Origin: Pelobates cultripes
Taxonomy: Eukaryota; Chordata; Amphibia; Anura; Pelobatidae
Length of the DNA stretch: 64,000 bases
NCBI GenBank assembly: GCA_933207985.1
Contig: OW240920.1
Span: 133,658,452-133,722,451, forward strand
Direction: 5' to 3'
The notes under the pieces were generated by a model that was not told the origin of the DNA, searched no databases, and was given only the letters and a program-made list of their open reading frames with translations. How positions within the stretch are numbered: position 1 is the stretch's first letter; each line of letters opens with the position of its first letter. A program made the translations under genes and the position numbers. This document shows, one piece after another, positions 44,600 through 55,052 of the stretch.

Positions 44600-45425
44600 T
44601 CCTACTAGCCTTGTATGCTTGTTATTTTGACGGGGGGACTTGATCGACTTTTGTCTCCCTATGGGCTGTTTGATTTCGTGCTGTTACTTTGAGAAATTCA
44701 GTTCCTTCCTGGAGTGGGGGGGTTAGGGAGGAGGTGGGGAGTAAGTTGGTGGTGCACTACTTGGATGATTTCTTCTGTGTGGGCCCGGCAAACTCGGGGG
44801 ACTGTCTTCGCCTTCTGTGTACTATTGAATGCGTGACGGGGCAGTTCGGGGTGCCACTTGCCGCAGGTAAGATGGAGTGCCTGATGGAGTATCTCAGTTT
44901 CTTGGGTCTCGAAACTGATTCGGTGCGGGGGCAGTGTCGGCTGCCCCAGGATAAGCTAGTGGGGCTGCAGGGAGTCCTTAAGGAGGTGCTGCAAGGTGAC
45001 TCTGCGGCAACTGCAATCACTTCTGGGCAAACTTAACTTTGCCTTAGGGTGATCCCGATGGGGCGGATCCTTAGCCGGAGCCTGTCTGCGGCTACGGCAG
45101 GGGTGTGGTCTCCGCATCATTTAATCACGGTGTCAGTGATTATGCGGGACGATCTGGCGGTGTGGGAGGCGTTTTTGCGTGACTTTAATGGAACAGTGTT
45201 CTTTCAGAAGGCAGGAATATCGGTGGAAGAACTTGATATTAGGGGTCGGGACGTGACACTGGGGGCACTGCCGGACTCAGCACTCTGTCCAGTTACCGCA
45301 GTGTCGCAGTACATGGCTCGGAGGCCAGCTGATGGGGGGGTCATTGTTGGTACACGCAGATGGCTCTTCCCTCTCTTGATTTCAGTTTGGAATGAAACTT
45401 AGACCTGTGCTGCAGATATTCCCAA
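44600..45425 (+). pseudogene. DIRS-like RT and recombinase fragment, internally deleted
   Basis: HYLDDFFCVGP (YLDD at 44758-44769) marks the RT catalytic core, followed by KLVVHY-type and CLMEYLSFLGLETDSV segments. After a frame change, VIPMGRILSRSLSAATAGV and WEAFLRDFNG look like the RT connection/RNase H start. The text then passes directly to recombinase sequence (VTLGALPDSALCPVTAVSQY, then HADGSSLS, a stop, and FQFGMKLRPVLQ), so RNase H and the recombinase N-terminus are deleted. The recombinase continues at 46895 after an inserted block. The type matches the SGNH-bearing DIRS-like element at 19040-20463. Confidence 0.7.
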
Positions 45426-46156
45426 CAGTGTATTTACCACCAAAAAACAAACAAGAGTCCTGCGCTTCCAGTGTAGGTGTGCACAACCAGGTGCTACCAC
45501 AATTTATTTGAGGACAAAGTTAAAGCAGCAAACGATTCGGGCAGCAGCCCTTTCTCAATGCTAATGGACACGTTCAACAAAACAAATCCAGTGAAAAGGG
45601 CATCTGTTACAGATACATTGAGATTTCTCTTGTTTTCAAGTATGTACTGAGTCCACAAAATATTGCATTAACACAATGGGGTATAATAAAACACAAAAAC
45701 AATATTAATACACAATATATACAAAATTTAACATAGAACAGGTAAGAAATATATAATCAACCAAGACACGTGCATTCTGTTTTGAGATCTGTAGAGAGGG
45801 ATCTCTTAAAGGATTTTAGGCCTGGGGAAGATTTGAAAGTGTGCGGGAGGTCATTCCATGATTGCGGTGCTCTCCAGGAAAAAGAGGATTGAGACGCTTT
45901 CTTTTTGTATTGTATAGACTAACTAAAGTGTTTGTACTGGATCGGAGGTTATAAGAGGTGGGAAAAGCTGGCGATATATAGTCCGTTTATACGTATGTAG
46001 TCTGTGTTTTTTGTAAACGTGTTTTGCATTGCACTATTAAATCTGTATTTGCATTTATTTGTTACATGGATTTTCTTCAGATCTATCTAGAATGTTTTTT
46101 TTCAGGGTTTTTTTTTTTTGTTGCTATGTATTTAATTACTCCTGCTCCCTCTTTTT
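45426..46156. other. Inserted repeat sequence, with a minus-strand hairpin motif
   Basis: At 45533-45562 (minus) TTGAGAAAGGGC-TGCT-GCCCGAATCG is a fourth copy of the TGAGGA...GAAAC hairpin layout. ACATTGAGATTTCTCTTGTT (45613) recurs at about 27998 inside the second LINE copy. No coding frame. Confidence 0.45.
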
Positions 46157-46880
46157 TTAACCCCTTAAGGACTGACCTAAATGTACACGTTGTGATCAAA
46201 ACAAAACATAAACAAAAACTTGAATTTGCGCTATATGTCTGTTCAGGCGTAATTCGCCTCTTTCATATTATGTGCACCCACACTTATTATATATCATTAT
46301 ATATCATTTTATTCAGGGGAAACAGGGCTTTCATTTAACATCAAATAATTAGGTGTGAAACATAATTTAATATGAATTAAATATAAAAAAAATGGGATTA
46401 AATAAGAATTAAAAAGGCAACGTAACCAATCTGATGAATTTCAATGTGAAAAAACTGAAACACAAGCCTTTATATTTGAATCTGTAACTTTTGAAAACTT
46501 CATAAAACCTGTACATGAAGGGTATTGTTATACTCAGGAGACTTCGCTGAACACAAATATTAGTGCTTGAAAACAGTAAACGGTATCACAACAATTATAT
46601 TGTCCGTGTAAGTGCCATTTGTGTGTGAAAAATGATATCGTTGTAATACATTTTACTATTTTTGTAATACATTTTACTAGTTTTGAAACACCAATATTTG
46701 CATTCAGCGAAGTCTTCAGAGTAAAACAGTACCCCCATGTATATGTTTTTATGCAAAAACAGTAGTTTTTCACACTGCAATGCTGCATCAGTGCCCGGTT
46801 GTTGCAGACCACAGGTAACCCGATCGGCTACCACAGGTAACCCGATCAGCCTTTGGGGACCCTCTCCTGGTGCACCAGGA
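46157..46880. mobile_element. TTAACCCCTTAAGG-type repeat, partial
   Basis: Begins TTAACCCCTTAAGGACTGACC at 46157, like the ends of the elements at 9475 and 50654. The block GGGTATTGTTATACTCAGGA (46523) also occurs three times inside 50654-53937. An inverted partial copy of that block lies at 46715-46740, so this copy is a fold-back or truncated member. The right end was not found. Confidence 0.55.
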
Positions 46881-46885
46881 TGCTG

Positions 46886-47540
46886 GTTTTCTATCATGGT
46901 TTCAGTTCATTTGGGTGTTTTGACTTTCACTGGATGCTCTGGGCATCCGAGTTCAGAGTTTGGGAGGCATTTATTTCACATTGGAGCAGCTACAGAGGCA
47001 CCATGGCTTGTGTTTTCTGAGCAAGCTATTCATAGAATTGGGCGCTGGGAATTGAGGAAGTTCAGAAGTTAAGTACGGCCCTGTAGTATGCGGTGGATGT
47101 AGCTGGTTCCAGAGCTGGTCCGCTTGTCCCATCTCCTGGGTGTTCCTGGTGTGCTGATCATTCATCTTGGGGCATCGATCTGTGTACGATCCCAGTGAGG
47201 GCATTTTTTGATCTGATTTTGCAGGACTTGGCCAGTATTTAAAGCGACCTCTGTCTAGTGTGGTCCAAACTCGTGTTCCTGAATTATTTTGAATTAGTTT
47301 GTTAGGGATCAGAAGGCCATGGATCAATGTCAGATTAGGCTCAATAGACAGGTCTCTAAGTTTGTGCTGGGAGTTGGGGCTTTACGATGCAGCATCGAGT
47401 GTTTGAGAGGGAAGAAGCTATGTATTTTAGGGGTGATGGGGTTCACCTTACTGATGTAAGGGTTGGACCTGTTTAACTTGGCGTTGCAGTAAGGCTTGGA
47501 ACAGACCATAGCTTTTTTTATAGGTAGCCCTGCTGATTTT
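46886..47540 (+). pseudogene. DIRS-like recombinase C-terminus and SGNH-like domain
   Basis: EFGRHLFHIGAATEA and HRIGRWELRKFRS correspond to the HSFRIGAAT...GRWES...Y region; the catalytic arginine of H-x-x-R is changed (HLFH). Beyond, LLGVPGVLIIHLG (block III region) and DGVHLTDV (block V, 47435-47449, across a frame change) show the SGNH-like domain, followed by a LFNLALQ-like C-terminus. Stops and frameshifts are frequent. It is the continuation of 44600-45425. Confidence 0.7.
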
Positions 47541-48115
47541 AGGGGGTTAAACAGTGGGTCTTGTGGCAGATGGTTGTCCTTGCCAATCATGGGTTGGACT
47601 GGGGGATTCCAACAGGTGGGAAGGAAAGTGGGGCTGATCTCTCCCCTAGCCTCGGTGAAGTTAAGTTATGGTTTATTACGGACGTGCCCACTGAGCCAAA
47701 GGATGGCTAGTGGTTAGCATGGTGTAAGAAGGCAAGGTTTTGTGGCCAGTGTTGGTTTGGACGAGAGGGGAGGGCAAGTGCCCAGGATCAGGTGAGTTAC
47801 GGATAATTGATTGGCAAGGATGGGTATGTTTATGGAACATAGTCAAGTTATATTGTTAAGTTATGTTGTTTGATGTTCAAATTAATTAAATAATATATAT
47901 TTGATACAAAGTATTGGTAATATCGTTTGGTGAAATATTTAATTTAAAAAAAGCTGTGGCCTATTTTCACCAATTATGTCTCATGTTGCATTATTGAGAT
48001 GTAAAAGGGGTATAGTAAAATGGGCACAAAGTAGATTTGTTTGTTTATGGTTTTTTTCCCTTATATAAAGTTTGTTCATGCACCAGTAATGGAAGAAGAT
48101 GATTATTAATGTATT
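47541..48115. other. 3' part of DIRS-like copy, then repeat X
   Basis: No gene. TTAAAAAAAGCTGTGGCC (about 47943) parallels the 3' region of the first SGNH copy. From about 48090 the sequence aligns with repeat X at 30485. Confidence 0.4.
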
Positions 48116-48127
48116 GAAATGATATAT

Positions 48128-50103
48128 ATATTTTTTTTTTTTAATTCTTTATTTTATTGTGCAGGTTCAACATAATGTCCACATAGCCACAACAGCTTAT
48201 GTAGTCATACTTTGCAACATATGTTAGTACAGTAGCGGCATATATATATATACATAGCACTTTTTATGTATTAATTGTGTAGTTGCGGTGTCGTCTATTG
48301 TTTCGGGCATGTCCAAGACCTGGTGGGGTCTGTAGGTACGTCTACTTAGTGATTGTCTTGGACATGGGTTGTGTCGTGTGGGCCCGTGTCTAGACCAGCT
48401 ATGGATGCATATTTTGTGTCTATGGCATGAAGTCTGTGACATGGAGTCCGTGAGAGCCCCCCACCGTGGATGTACATTAGAACACCAGTGTGCGAGGGTG
48501 GGTCTTTACATGGATGGAGTGCCCCAGGATTGGTGTATGTACTACTTCAGAGATACCCTCCTGTCACTATGGACATGTTGTTAACCGTGTCTTCTATGTT
48601 CGTGTGAGGAGGTGAGTTAGGTGTAGGTGAGATCAGTAATGCCTCCGATTGTGGGAGCTTGCGTCCCTGATATAGGGTGCAGTGAGTACAGCTGCCAATG
48701 TGCCTCGGGTGTATGGAGTCTGCTCCTGGGAGACCTATATAGATTTTGTGAACTGTTAAAGGGTCAATTGTTATAAACCAAAAATATATGGGGAGGAGGA
48801 ACTTGGGTGTTGATTAAGTTTAAGTTCGTAAGAGAGCGGTGTGAGTTCGTCTTGGGCTGAATGCCCTGTCCCGGAGTGTGCTTTATCGGCAGTCTCTGGT
48901 GTATTGGGGAGGGACCTTCCTGGTACACTGTCCCTCAGGGTGTCTTTCGCTGGCGCGGTGGTCGGGTGGTAGCCCCTGGGATGAAGTCAGCAACCGCAAC
49001 TGGGTCCAGTTGGGTGAGGTCTGAGCTTTCCTGTGGGGGTGACAATAGGCCTGCAGTGCGCAGTTGTGAGTCCAGTTCATGGTAGCTCCGAGCTCGGTAA
49101 GTAGTATCCTGATGCGTGAAGGTGATCATGTTCGGCGTTCCCCATTTATACTGGATGCTCTTGTTCCTGAGGTGTTGTAAGAGGGGCTGCATGGTCTTGC
49201 GCCAACCCATAGTGCTTTTTGTTAGGTCCGGAAAGAGGGACAACGTGGCTCCCTCGAATGTCAGAGGGGTTTTCCCCCGCGCGGCTGCCAACAGCTGGGC
49301 TTTGTCTTGCAGATTTTGGAAGCGGAGGATTAGGTCTGTGTGTGCCGCGGCTGGTGCTGTTGCGGGCCTTGGCAGTCTGAACATACCATCTAGTCGCACT
49401 GCTTTTGCTTGTTTGGGCGGCAGTAGATCGGCCAGTAGGCGCCTAATGAAGTGCGGTAGGTCTGTCTGGCCTATTGAATCGGGTATGCCACGGATCTTGA
49501 TATTATAGCGTTGTCTGAGGTCCTCAAGGGTGTTTACCCGGTTGCTTGCTATGCTTTGCTGGGATTGCACCTCAGTTAGTGCTTGTTCCAGGGACGCTAT
49601 CCTTGCCTCATGGGAGGAAGTTGAGGCCTCCAGTCGCTGTACCCTGGTAGTGACCCCCTCCACTGCTTCTTTTATACCGGCCATGTCTGCTGCTATATTG
49701 GATCTAAGCTCTGCCAGCATGCTCTTGAGAATAGAGGCTGTGACAGGATCCTCTGCAGTTGCTTGTGGGCGCTTTGGGTTGGGTGGTGGGGCTTGTGCCA
49801 TACCTTCTCTGGGGTCTATAGAGAAATCACCGGAGGAGAGTGAGTAGTCGTCGTCTCCCGCCGCCATCTTGTCCCATGCGGCCTTTTGCGACCGTAGGAG
49901 CAGTTCCCCGATATCGTGGGTAGCCGGGTCTTTATCTGCTCTGGTTTTTTTATGTTTGCGACCCATGGCTAGTCTTGTGCCGGGTGTGGGTGTTTGAGCC
50001 CGGGTAGTCTCCGGATTGCGCCTGATATAAGGCTTCGTTTGCGGTCCGTATCGGAGAGCTCTTGGAGAGTGCGACCGCTCTGCTCCGCTGCTAGCTCCGC
50101 CCC
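48128..50103 (-). mobile_element. L1-type ORF1-only retrotransposon (1976 bp)
   Basis: On the minus strand: a GC-rich 5' UTR starting GGGGCGGAGCTAGC, ORF1 (49966-48935), about 800 bp of 3' sequence, AATAAA (48148-48153, reversed) and a poly(A) run. GAAATGATATAT is duplicated at 48116-48127 and 50104-50115. The repeat X copy at 30490-30530 shows the site without the insertion. No ORF2 endonuclease or RT is present, although both ends look complete. Confidence 0.9.
48935..49966 (-). CDS. L1/Tx1-type ORF1 protein, 343 residues
   Basis: Complete frame from MGRKHKKTRADKDP. A basic start and a disordered S/P/D-rich stretch lead into a coiled coil (about residues 75-150; ILKSMLAELRSNIAADMAGI, then VTTRVQRLEAS and IASLEQALTEVQSQ). 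Next is an RRM-like domain (YNIKIRGIPDSI, about 154; LILRFQNLQDKAQLL, about 210) and a C-terminal domain (ATLSLFPDLTKSTM and WGTPNMITF). This is the layout of L1 ORF1 RNA-binding trimers. The ATG is the first in frame and lies about 140 bases inside the element. No stop interrupts it. Confidence 0.92.
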   Translation of the reverse strand: MGRKHKKTRADKDPATHDIGELLLRSQKAAWDKMAAGDDDYSLSSGDFSIDPREGMAQAPPPNPKRPQATAEDPVTASILKSMLAELRSNIAADMAGIKEAVEGVTTRVQRLEASTSSHEARIASLEQALTEVQSQQSIASNRVNTLEDLRQRYNIKIRGIPDSIGQTDLPHFIRRLLADLLPPKQAKAVRLDGMFRLPRPATAPAAAHTDLILRFQNLQDKAQLLAAARGKTPLTFEGATLSLFPDLTKSTMGWRKTMQPLLQHLRNKSIQYKWGTPNMITFTHQDTTYRARSYHELDSQLRTAGLLSPPQESSDLTQLDPVAVADFIPGATTRPPRQRKTP

Positions 50104-50653
50104 GAAATGATATATTTTTAACACACTATGCTTTCAGAAGAGATTTATCTTATTTGGAGACAGCAGATAAAAGAAAGTATTTACTGAACATTTTCATTGT
50201 CGGTGTAGCAGAAAATGTACATTAATGTTGTTAGGTATGTTAAGAAACATACCCAGGTTTATTCACTAAAGTGAGAATTGTCAATATCAGCTCAAAGTGA
50301 ATTTCAAATATAAGACCAAGATTCCCAAACTGGAAGCACAGCTGCCTTGGGAAATTATTCCAGTTTTGCTATTTTAGCCTTACATTTTAAATTCACTTTG
50401 AATTCAGTTTAGAATCCCAACAACACTTACCGTAGTGACTAACCCCATGTGTAATATAGAGGGTAAACAAAATCTAAGAAATGATGTGATTACTGGACTT
50501 AGAAACAGAGCTTAATGACCATACTGTATATTTATTGTGAAATATTGCCATATGCGTGTATATACATTGTTAGGAAAGTTGAAAAAAATTCCTTCTTTTT
50601 CTCCATTTATTATCTTCTCAGCATGTTTACTTTTGTTAGATTCTAAAAAATGT
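50104..50653. repeat. Repeat X, second segment
   Basis: Aligns with 30500-30584 and 31016-31390: for example TTTTCATTGTCGGTGTAGCA (50191) and CCCCATGTGTAATATAGAGG. It lacks the MITE found in the other copy. Confidence 0.7.
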
Positions 50654-53600
50654 TTAACCCCTTACAGCCAAATGACGGACATGGTCCGTCATGCCGGGGA
50701 AGCAGTTAAAGGACCACTCTAGGCACCCAGACCACTTAAGCTTAATAAAGTGGTCTGGGTGCCAGGTCCCTCTAGGATTAACCCTTTTTTTAATAAACAT
50801 AGCAGTTTCAGAGAAACCGCTATGTTTATAATAGGGTTAATCCAGCCATGTTTATAATAGGGTTAATACAGCCTCTAAAGCCTCTAGTGGCTGTCTCATT
50901 GACAGCCGCTAGAGGTGCTTGCATGCTTCTCACTGAAAATCACAGTGAGAAGACGCAAGCGTCCATAGGAAAGCATTATGAATGCTTTCCTAGGAGACTG
51001 GCTGAATGCGCGCGCAGCTCCTGCCGCGCATGCGCATTCAGCCGAAGAGGAGGAGAGGAGGCAGAGAGGAGGAGGAGAGCTCCCTGCCCGGTGCTGGAAA
51101 AAAGGTAAGATTTAACCCTTTCCTCTCCATCCAGCCCGGCGGGAGTGGGACCCTGAGGGTGGTGGCACCCTCAGGGCACTAAAGTGCCAGGAAAACGAGT
51201 ATGTTTTCCTGGCACTATAGTGGTCCTTTAACACCGGATGACGGACCAGATCTGTCATGCACTAAAGTTAACCCCAGTTCACTGCGATCGCGGAGTTAAC
51301 GCTCCTCCGGTCTGCACCCGATTGCACACAAGCTGCCAGAGCGAGCACATGTGCTGCAGGGACTCACAAAATGCCTCCCTGCTCTTCTGTTCTGTGTGAA
51401 GTGCAGGGAGACGGATCAGCAGTGATCTCCCTGTTTAAAAAAAATAGTTTGAAATCCCAACCCCCTGTACCCTTTTTAAATAAAAATTAACCCCTTCCCT
51501 GCCAATTGATCACTGACTACAGTGATCAATTGGCAGGGACTACATTTTACTGTGATCTGAGGGTCAACTTTTATTTTTTTGTGACACTCAGGGTTACATT
51601 TATTTTATTAATTAATTTAAATATATTAACATTATATATTTAGCTAGCTGGGGTGGGTGGATGTTAGTGGGGAATTAGGGAATTTGGTGTTAGGCTAGCT
51701 AGGGGTTAACGTTAAAAAAAAGTTTTAAAAAGTTAACAAAAATGTTTTAATAACGTTTAAAAAAAATCCCACCCTCCTTTACCCAGTCCTAATAAAAATT
51801 AACCCCTTTCCTGCCAGTTGATCACTACCTACAGTGATCAAAATACAGATCACAGTATTATACTGTAATCTGATTTTTTTTTTTTTTAACCCCTGGAGGT
51901 TAACTTTTAATTTTTATTTTTAACCCTCATGGGTTTAATTTATTTCATTAATTAATTTAAATATTTTAAAATGATATATTTTGCTAGCTGTGGTGGGTGG
52001 GAGTTATGTTAAATTGGGAAATTTACTGTTAGTGCTGCTTACTGCTAGTTAGGGGTTAACGGTAAAAAAAGTTTATAAAAATGTTAAATGTGTAAAAAGT
52101 TTTAAGTAATTTTAAGAAAGTCTAAAAAATTTAATAAGCAAAAAAAAGTTTAAAAAACGAGTTTTAGAAAGTTTAAAAATATGCATTTATAAATGCTCAT
52201 TAACACTACACCTGGAACAAACTATAGAAAAAGTGATGCCATGCTAAGGTTCAAAATATGCCTTCTGAATTACCCAGGGGTGTATTCTTTAATAAATAGT
52301 ATGTGTTTGTGGGGAAGTTTGAATAACCAACCAGCTAAACTACTCCAAAATGGAACATGGACACAGCGTAAAACTTCAAAGTTGTAAAAAAAACTGAATG
52401 GCTGTGTCTCAAACGTGCCCCTTCAACATCCACATATACCTGGCAAAGGTACATACAGGGGTATTGCTGTACTCAGACAACATAGCTGAGCAACATATGT
52501 AGTATTATACAGTCTTGCACACATAAGGTTTGCAAAATATACTGTGGAAACTCACTTTGTGTTTCAAAAAGGCAGAAAAAATGAGTATTACCACTACACT
52601 TGGTACAAGCTAGCGGAAAAATGATACCTCGCCAAGGTTCAAAATATGCCTTTTTAAATACCCTGAGATGTCTTCTTAAAGAAATGGTATGCCTTTATGG
52701 TGTAGCTAAAATATGTAGCATGCTCAAGTGCTCCAAAATGGACACAAACGCATCAAAACCCTCCATGAAAATTCACACTTAAAAACCTGAACTTGTCATG
52801 TGTCTTTTACAGCACTGTAACTTCACAAAATAGTGTCCAGGTCATACAATGGGTATATTGTTTTACTCAGAAGATGTAACTTAGCATAATTTGTTTTTTT
52901 TTATCACAGTGGTACATATCAAGTGTCAGAAATACTCAGCAAAAATGCAACATATATGCAAAAATGCAATTTTTCCCCCTTACCACAAACATTGACATAA
53001 ATCGGGAAAAAATGGTGACAAGTTAAGGCACAATATACGCCATATAAGATACCCTGGGGTGTCTGCTTTATCAAATGAAAGCCCTTTGTGGGGTTATTTA
53101 AACAGTCACACTGCTATAATACCCTAAATTGAGATATAGGCCCGTCAAAACCATCTACCAAAATTCTAACTATAGAAACTGAAATAGCCTTTTCTCTTTT
53201 ATGGCATTGTATCGTTACAGAATAGTGCCAAAGGCATACAATGGGGGTATCATTATACTCAGCAGATGTAGCTGAACACAATTTGGGGTTCTGTACAGGG
53301 ATAGCACACACTAGGTTTATGAAATACACATTACAAAAACCTTGTAATATGTGTATATGCCAAAATAAAGAAAAAACATAATTTTACTCCAATATTTAGC
53401 AGAGATTGGTGATAAAAAGTATCAAACTAACCTTAGGTAAATAGCCTGTGATGTCTACTTTATATAAATATATACTTTTGCGTGGCAATTTTTTTTTTCT
53501 GTGATGGCTACTAAACCTACAAGACAAACATACCAACTTCTAAAATTTTTGCAAATTGAAATTTTATTTTAGTCCTTGTATTTTGTAACCTGTAACTTTC

Positions 53601-53937
53601 AAAATAAGCTGAAATCCTATACATATGATGTTCACTATGAATCAAGACACATACATGAATTTATTTAGAATTACTTTTTCTAAGCTGGACATATGCACAC
53701 ACTATTATTGTCAAAACTGTGAAAAAACATATTTTAATTAATGATAATGTATCTATGTATATGTGACATCAAATAAAAACCCTGTTTGCCCTCTAAAAAA
53801 ACTGTATATAATATGTGTTGGTGCAATAAATGACAGAGATGCAAATTGTGTTTGAACACAAACAGCAAAGAATGCAAAAATGGCTTGTGTCCTTCAGGGT
53901 AAGTCAACCTTCTGAAGCTGTGTCCTTAAGGGGTTAA
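50654..53937. mobile_element. TTAA-flanked 3.3-kb element with tandem internal modules
   Basis: Ends TTAACCCCTTA (50654) and TAAGGGGTTAA (to 53937), with TTAA as the duplicated target. The empty site is visible at about 31396-31410 in repeat X. No transposase is recognised. The left third has paired GATCACT...AGTGATC-type blocks (51510 and 51820). The right half has three modules about 390 bp apart around GGGTAT...TACTCAG (about 52457, 52843 and 53243). It is a non-autonomous piggyBac-type candidate. Confidence 0.75.
50706..51231. mobile_element. TTAA-flanked MITE, 526 bp, nested
   Basis: Same family as 30585-31015, inverted. The ends AAAGGACCACT / AGTGGTCCTTT are flanked by TTAA (50706-50709 and 51228-51231). 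It sits inside the 3.3-kb element and therefore inserted later. Confidence 0.8.
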
Positions 53938-54009
53938 TAAAGCTATTTGAAAAGAAACACAGTAATAAGATAAAAGATTGAAAATTATTTTTACAGTCTA
54001 ATCCCTAAC
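53938..54009. repeat. Repeat X, third segment
   Basis: TAAAGCTATTTGAAAAGAAA and ACAGTCTAATCCCTAAC align with 31400-31470. Confidence 0.65.
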
Positions 54010-54637
54010 AAGGAGGGGAAGAGATTTGCATTAAGATGTTCTCGTTGTAAAGCTGCTGTTCATTAACAAATTATTGTTTCATTTTAATATCACATTTTGT
54101 CAGCTAGATCGTACTATGTATAATATTAAATATTAGTAAATCTGGATCCGCCCTCCTTCATCTTTATGATTTTCATGTGAGAGGCGTGGGCAAACAATTT
54201 GTTGATAAGCAACAGCTTTTTTTATCCACTTGAGAAAGCGGAAAGTGGAGAAACATGTTGTGGAAATTTTAACTAACTGTATTTAATCCTTTTTACCATT
54301 TTATTATTTTATGATCTGGTATCTGAGTTTTACTTGTTCCAGAGAGATACTACTCCAAAGCATCCTTGGTGGGGATTATACCACTTACGCCGTATCACTG
54401 AGCACTGTGTCTGCCCAATTAAATGTGAGTAGCCATTTAGTATTTTTATACACTCTCCTGGTTTTATCACAGTGAGCACTATTGTTTGTTATGTTACATA
54501 TGGTCCCCATCTGACGAGATATCTACTTACAACACTCCCTCGTGTATCTCATAAGTGGGGAATATACCACTGTATGCTGTTTATACTAGAACTAGTTTTT
54601 AGCTCTCAAAAATGTGAGTAGGACCATATATATATAT

Positions 54638-54668
<31 letters not shown>

Positions 54669-55052
54669 CTGTGTATATATATAAATATACCTATTATTAT
54701 TTTTATTGTTCTCTCTCTGTATTATATAGCATTGTTTATTTCTATATTACTACTTGCTTATATTTAATTGTACAGATTATCTCTATGGTGCCACCATTTT
54801 CTACTTCCTTATACCTATATGGCCTGTAAGGTAGCCCTATCCTTTAGGTGCACTGCCTTTATTTCAGTGCTGATTCTTCTGTACACTTTTCACCAGATCG
54901 TGCTATGTATAATAATAATTAATCTTACTAAATCTGGATCCACCCTCCTCTGTATGATATTCATATGATAAGCATAGGCAAACAATAATTCATTAATGAA
55001 CAACAGCATTACAACGAGAACATCATAATGTATATCTCTTCCTCTCCTGGCT
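54010..55052. mobile_element. Inverted-repeat element with paired internal units
   Basis: AGGAGGGGAAGAGATTTGCA at the left is inverted at the right end (about 54975-55052), about 70 bp each. AAATCTGGATCCGCCCTCC (54138) recurs directly at about 54931. Inside are a weak TTGAGAAAGC...GAAAC motif (54230-54254), two GTGGGGATTATACC-type units (54368-54430 and 54551-54619) and a (TA)n run. No coding frame. The family is unknown. Confidence 0.6.
54628..54690. repeat. (TA)n microsatellite
   Basis: Imperfect TA dinucleotide run. A frame starting with alternating Y and I residues here is an artefact of it. Confidence 0.9.

Noticed and set aside
49116..49847. Plus-strand frames of 130 and 105 codons
   Set aside because: Antisense shadows of the L1-type ORF1.
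54226..54254. Treating the 54.2-kb motif as a good hammerhead core
   Set aside because: Its best pairing (CCACTT with AAGTGG) spans the core itself, which is incompatible with the hammerhead fold.
54614..54829. 71-codon frame beginning with alternating Y and I residues
   Set aside because: Arises from the TA microsatellite.
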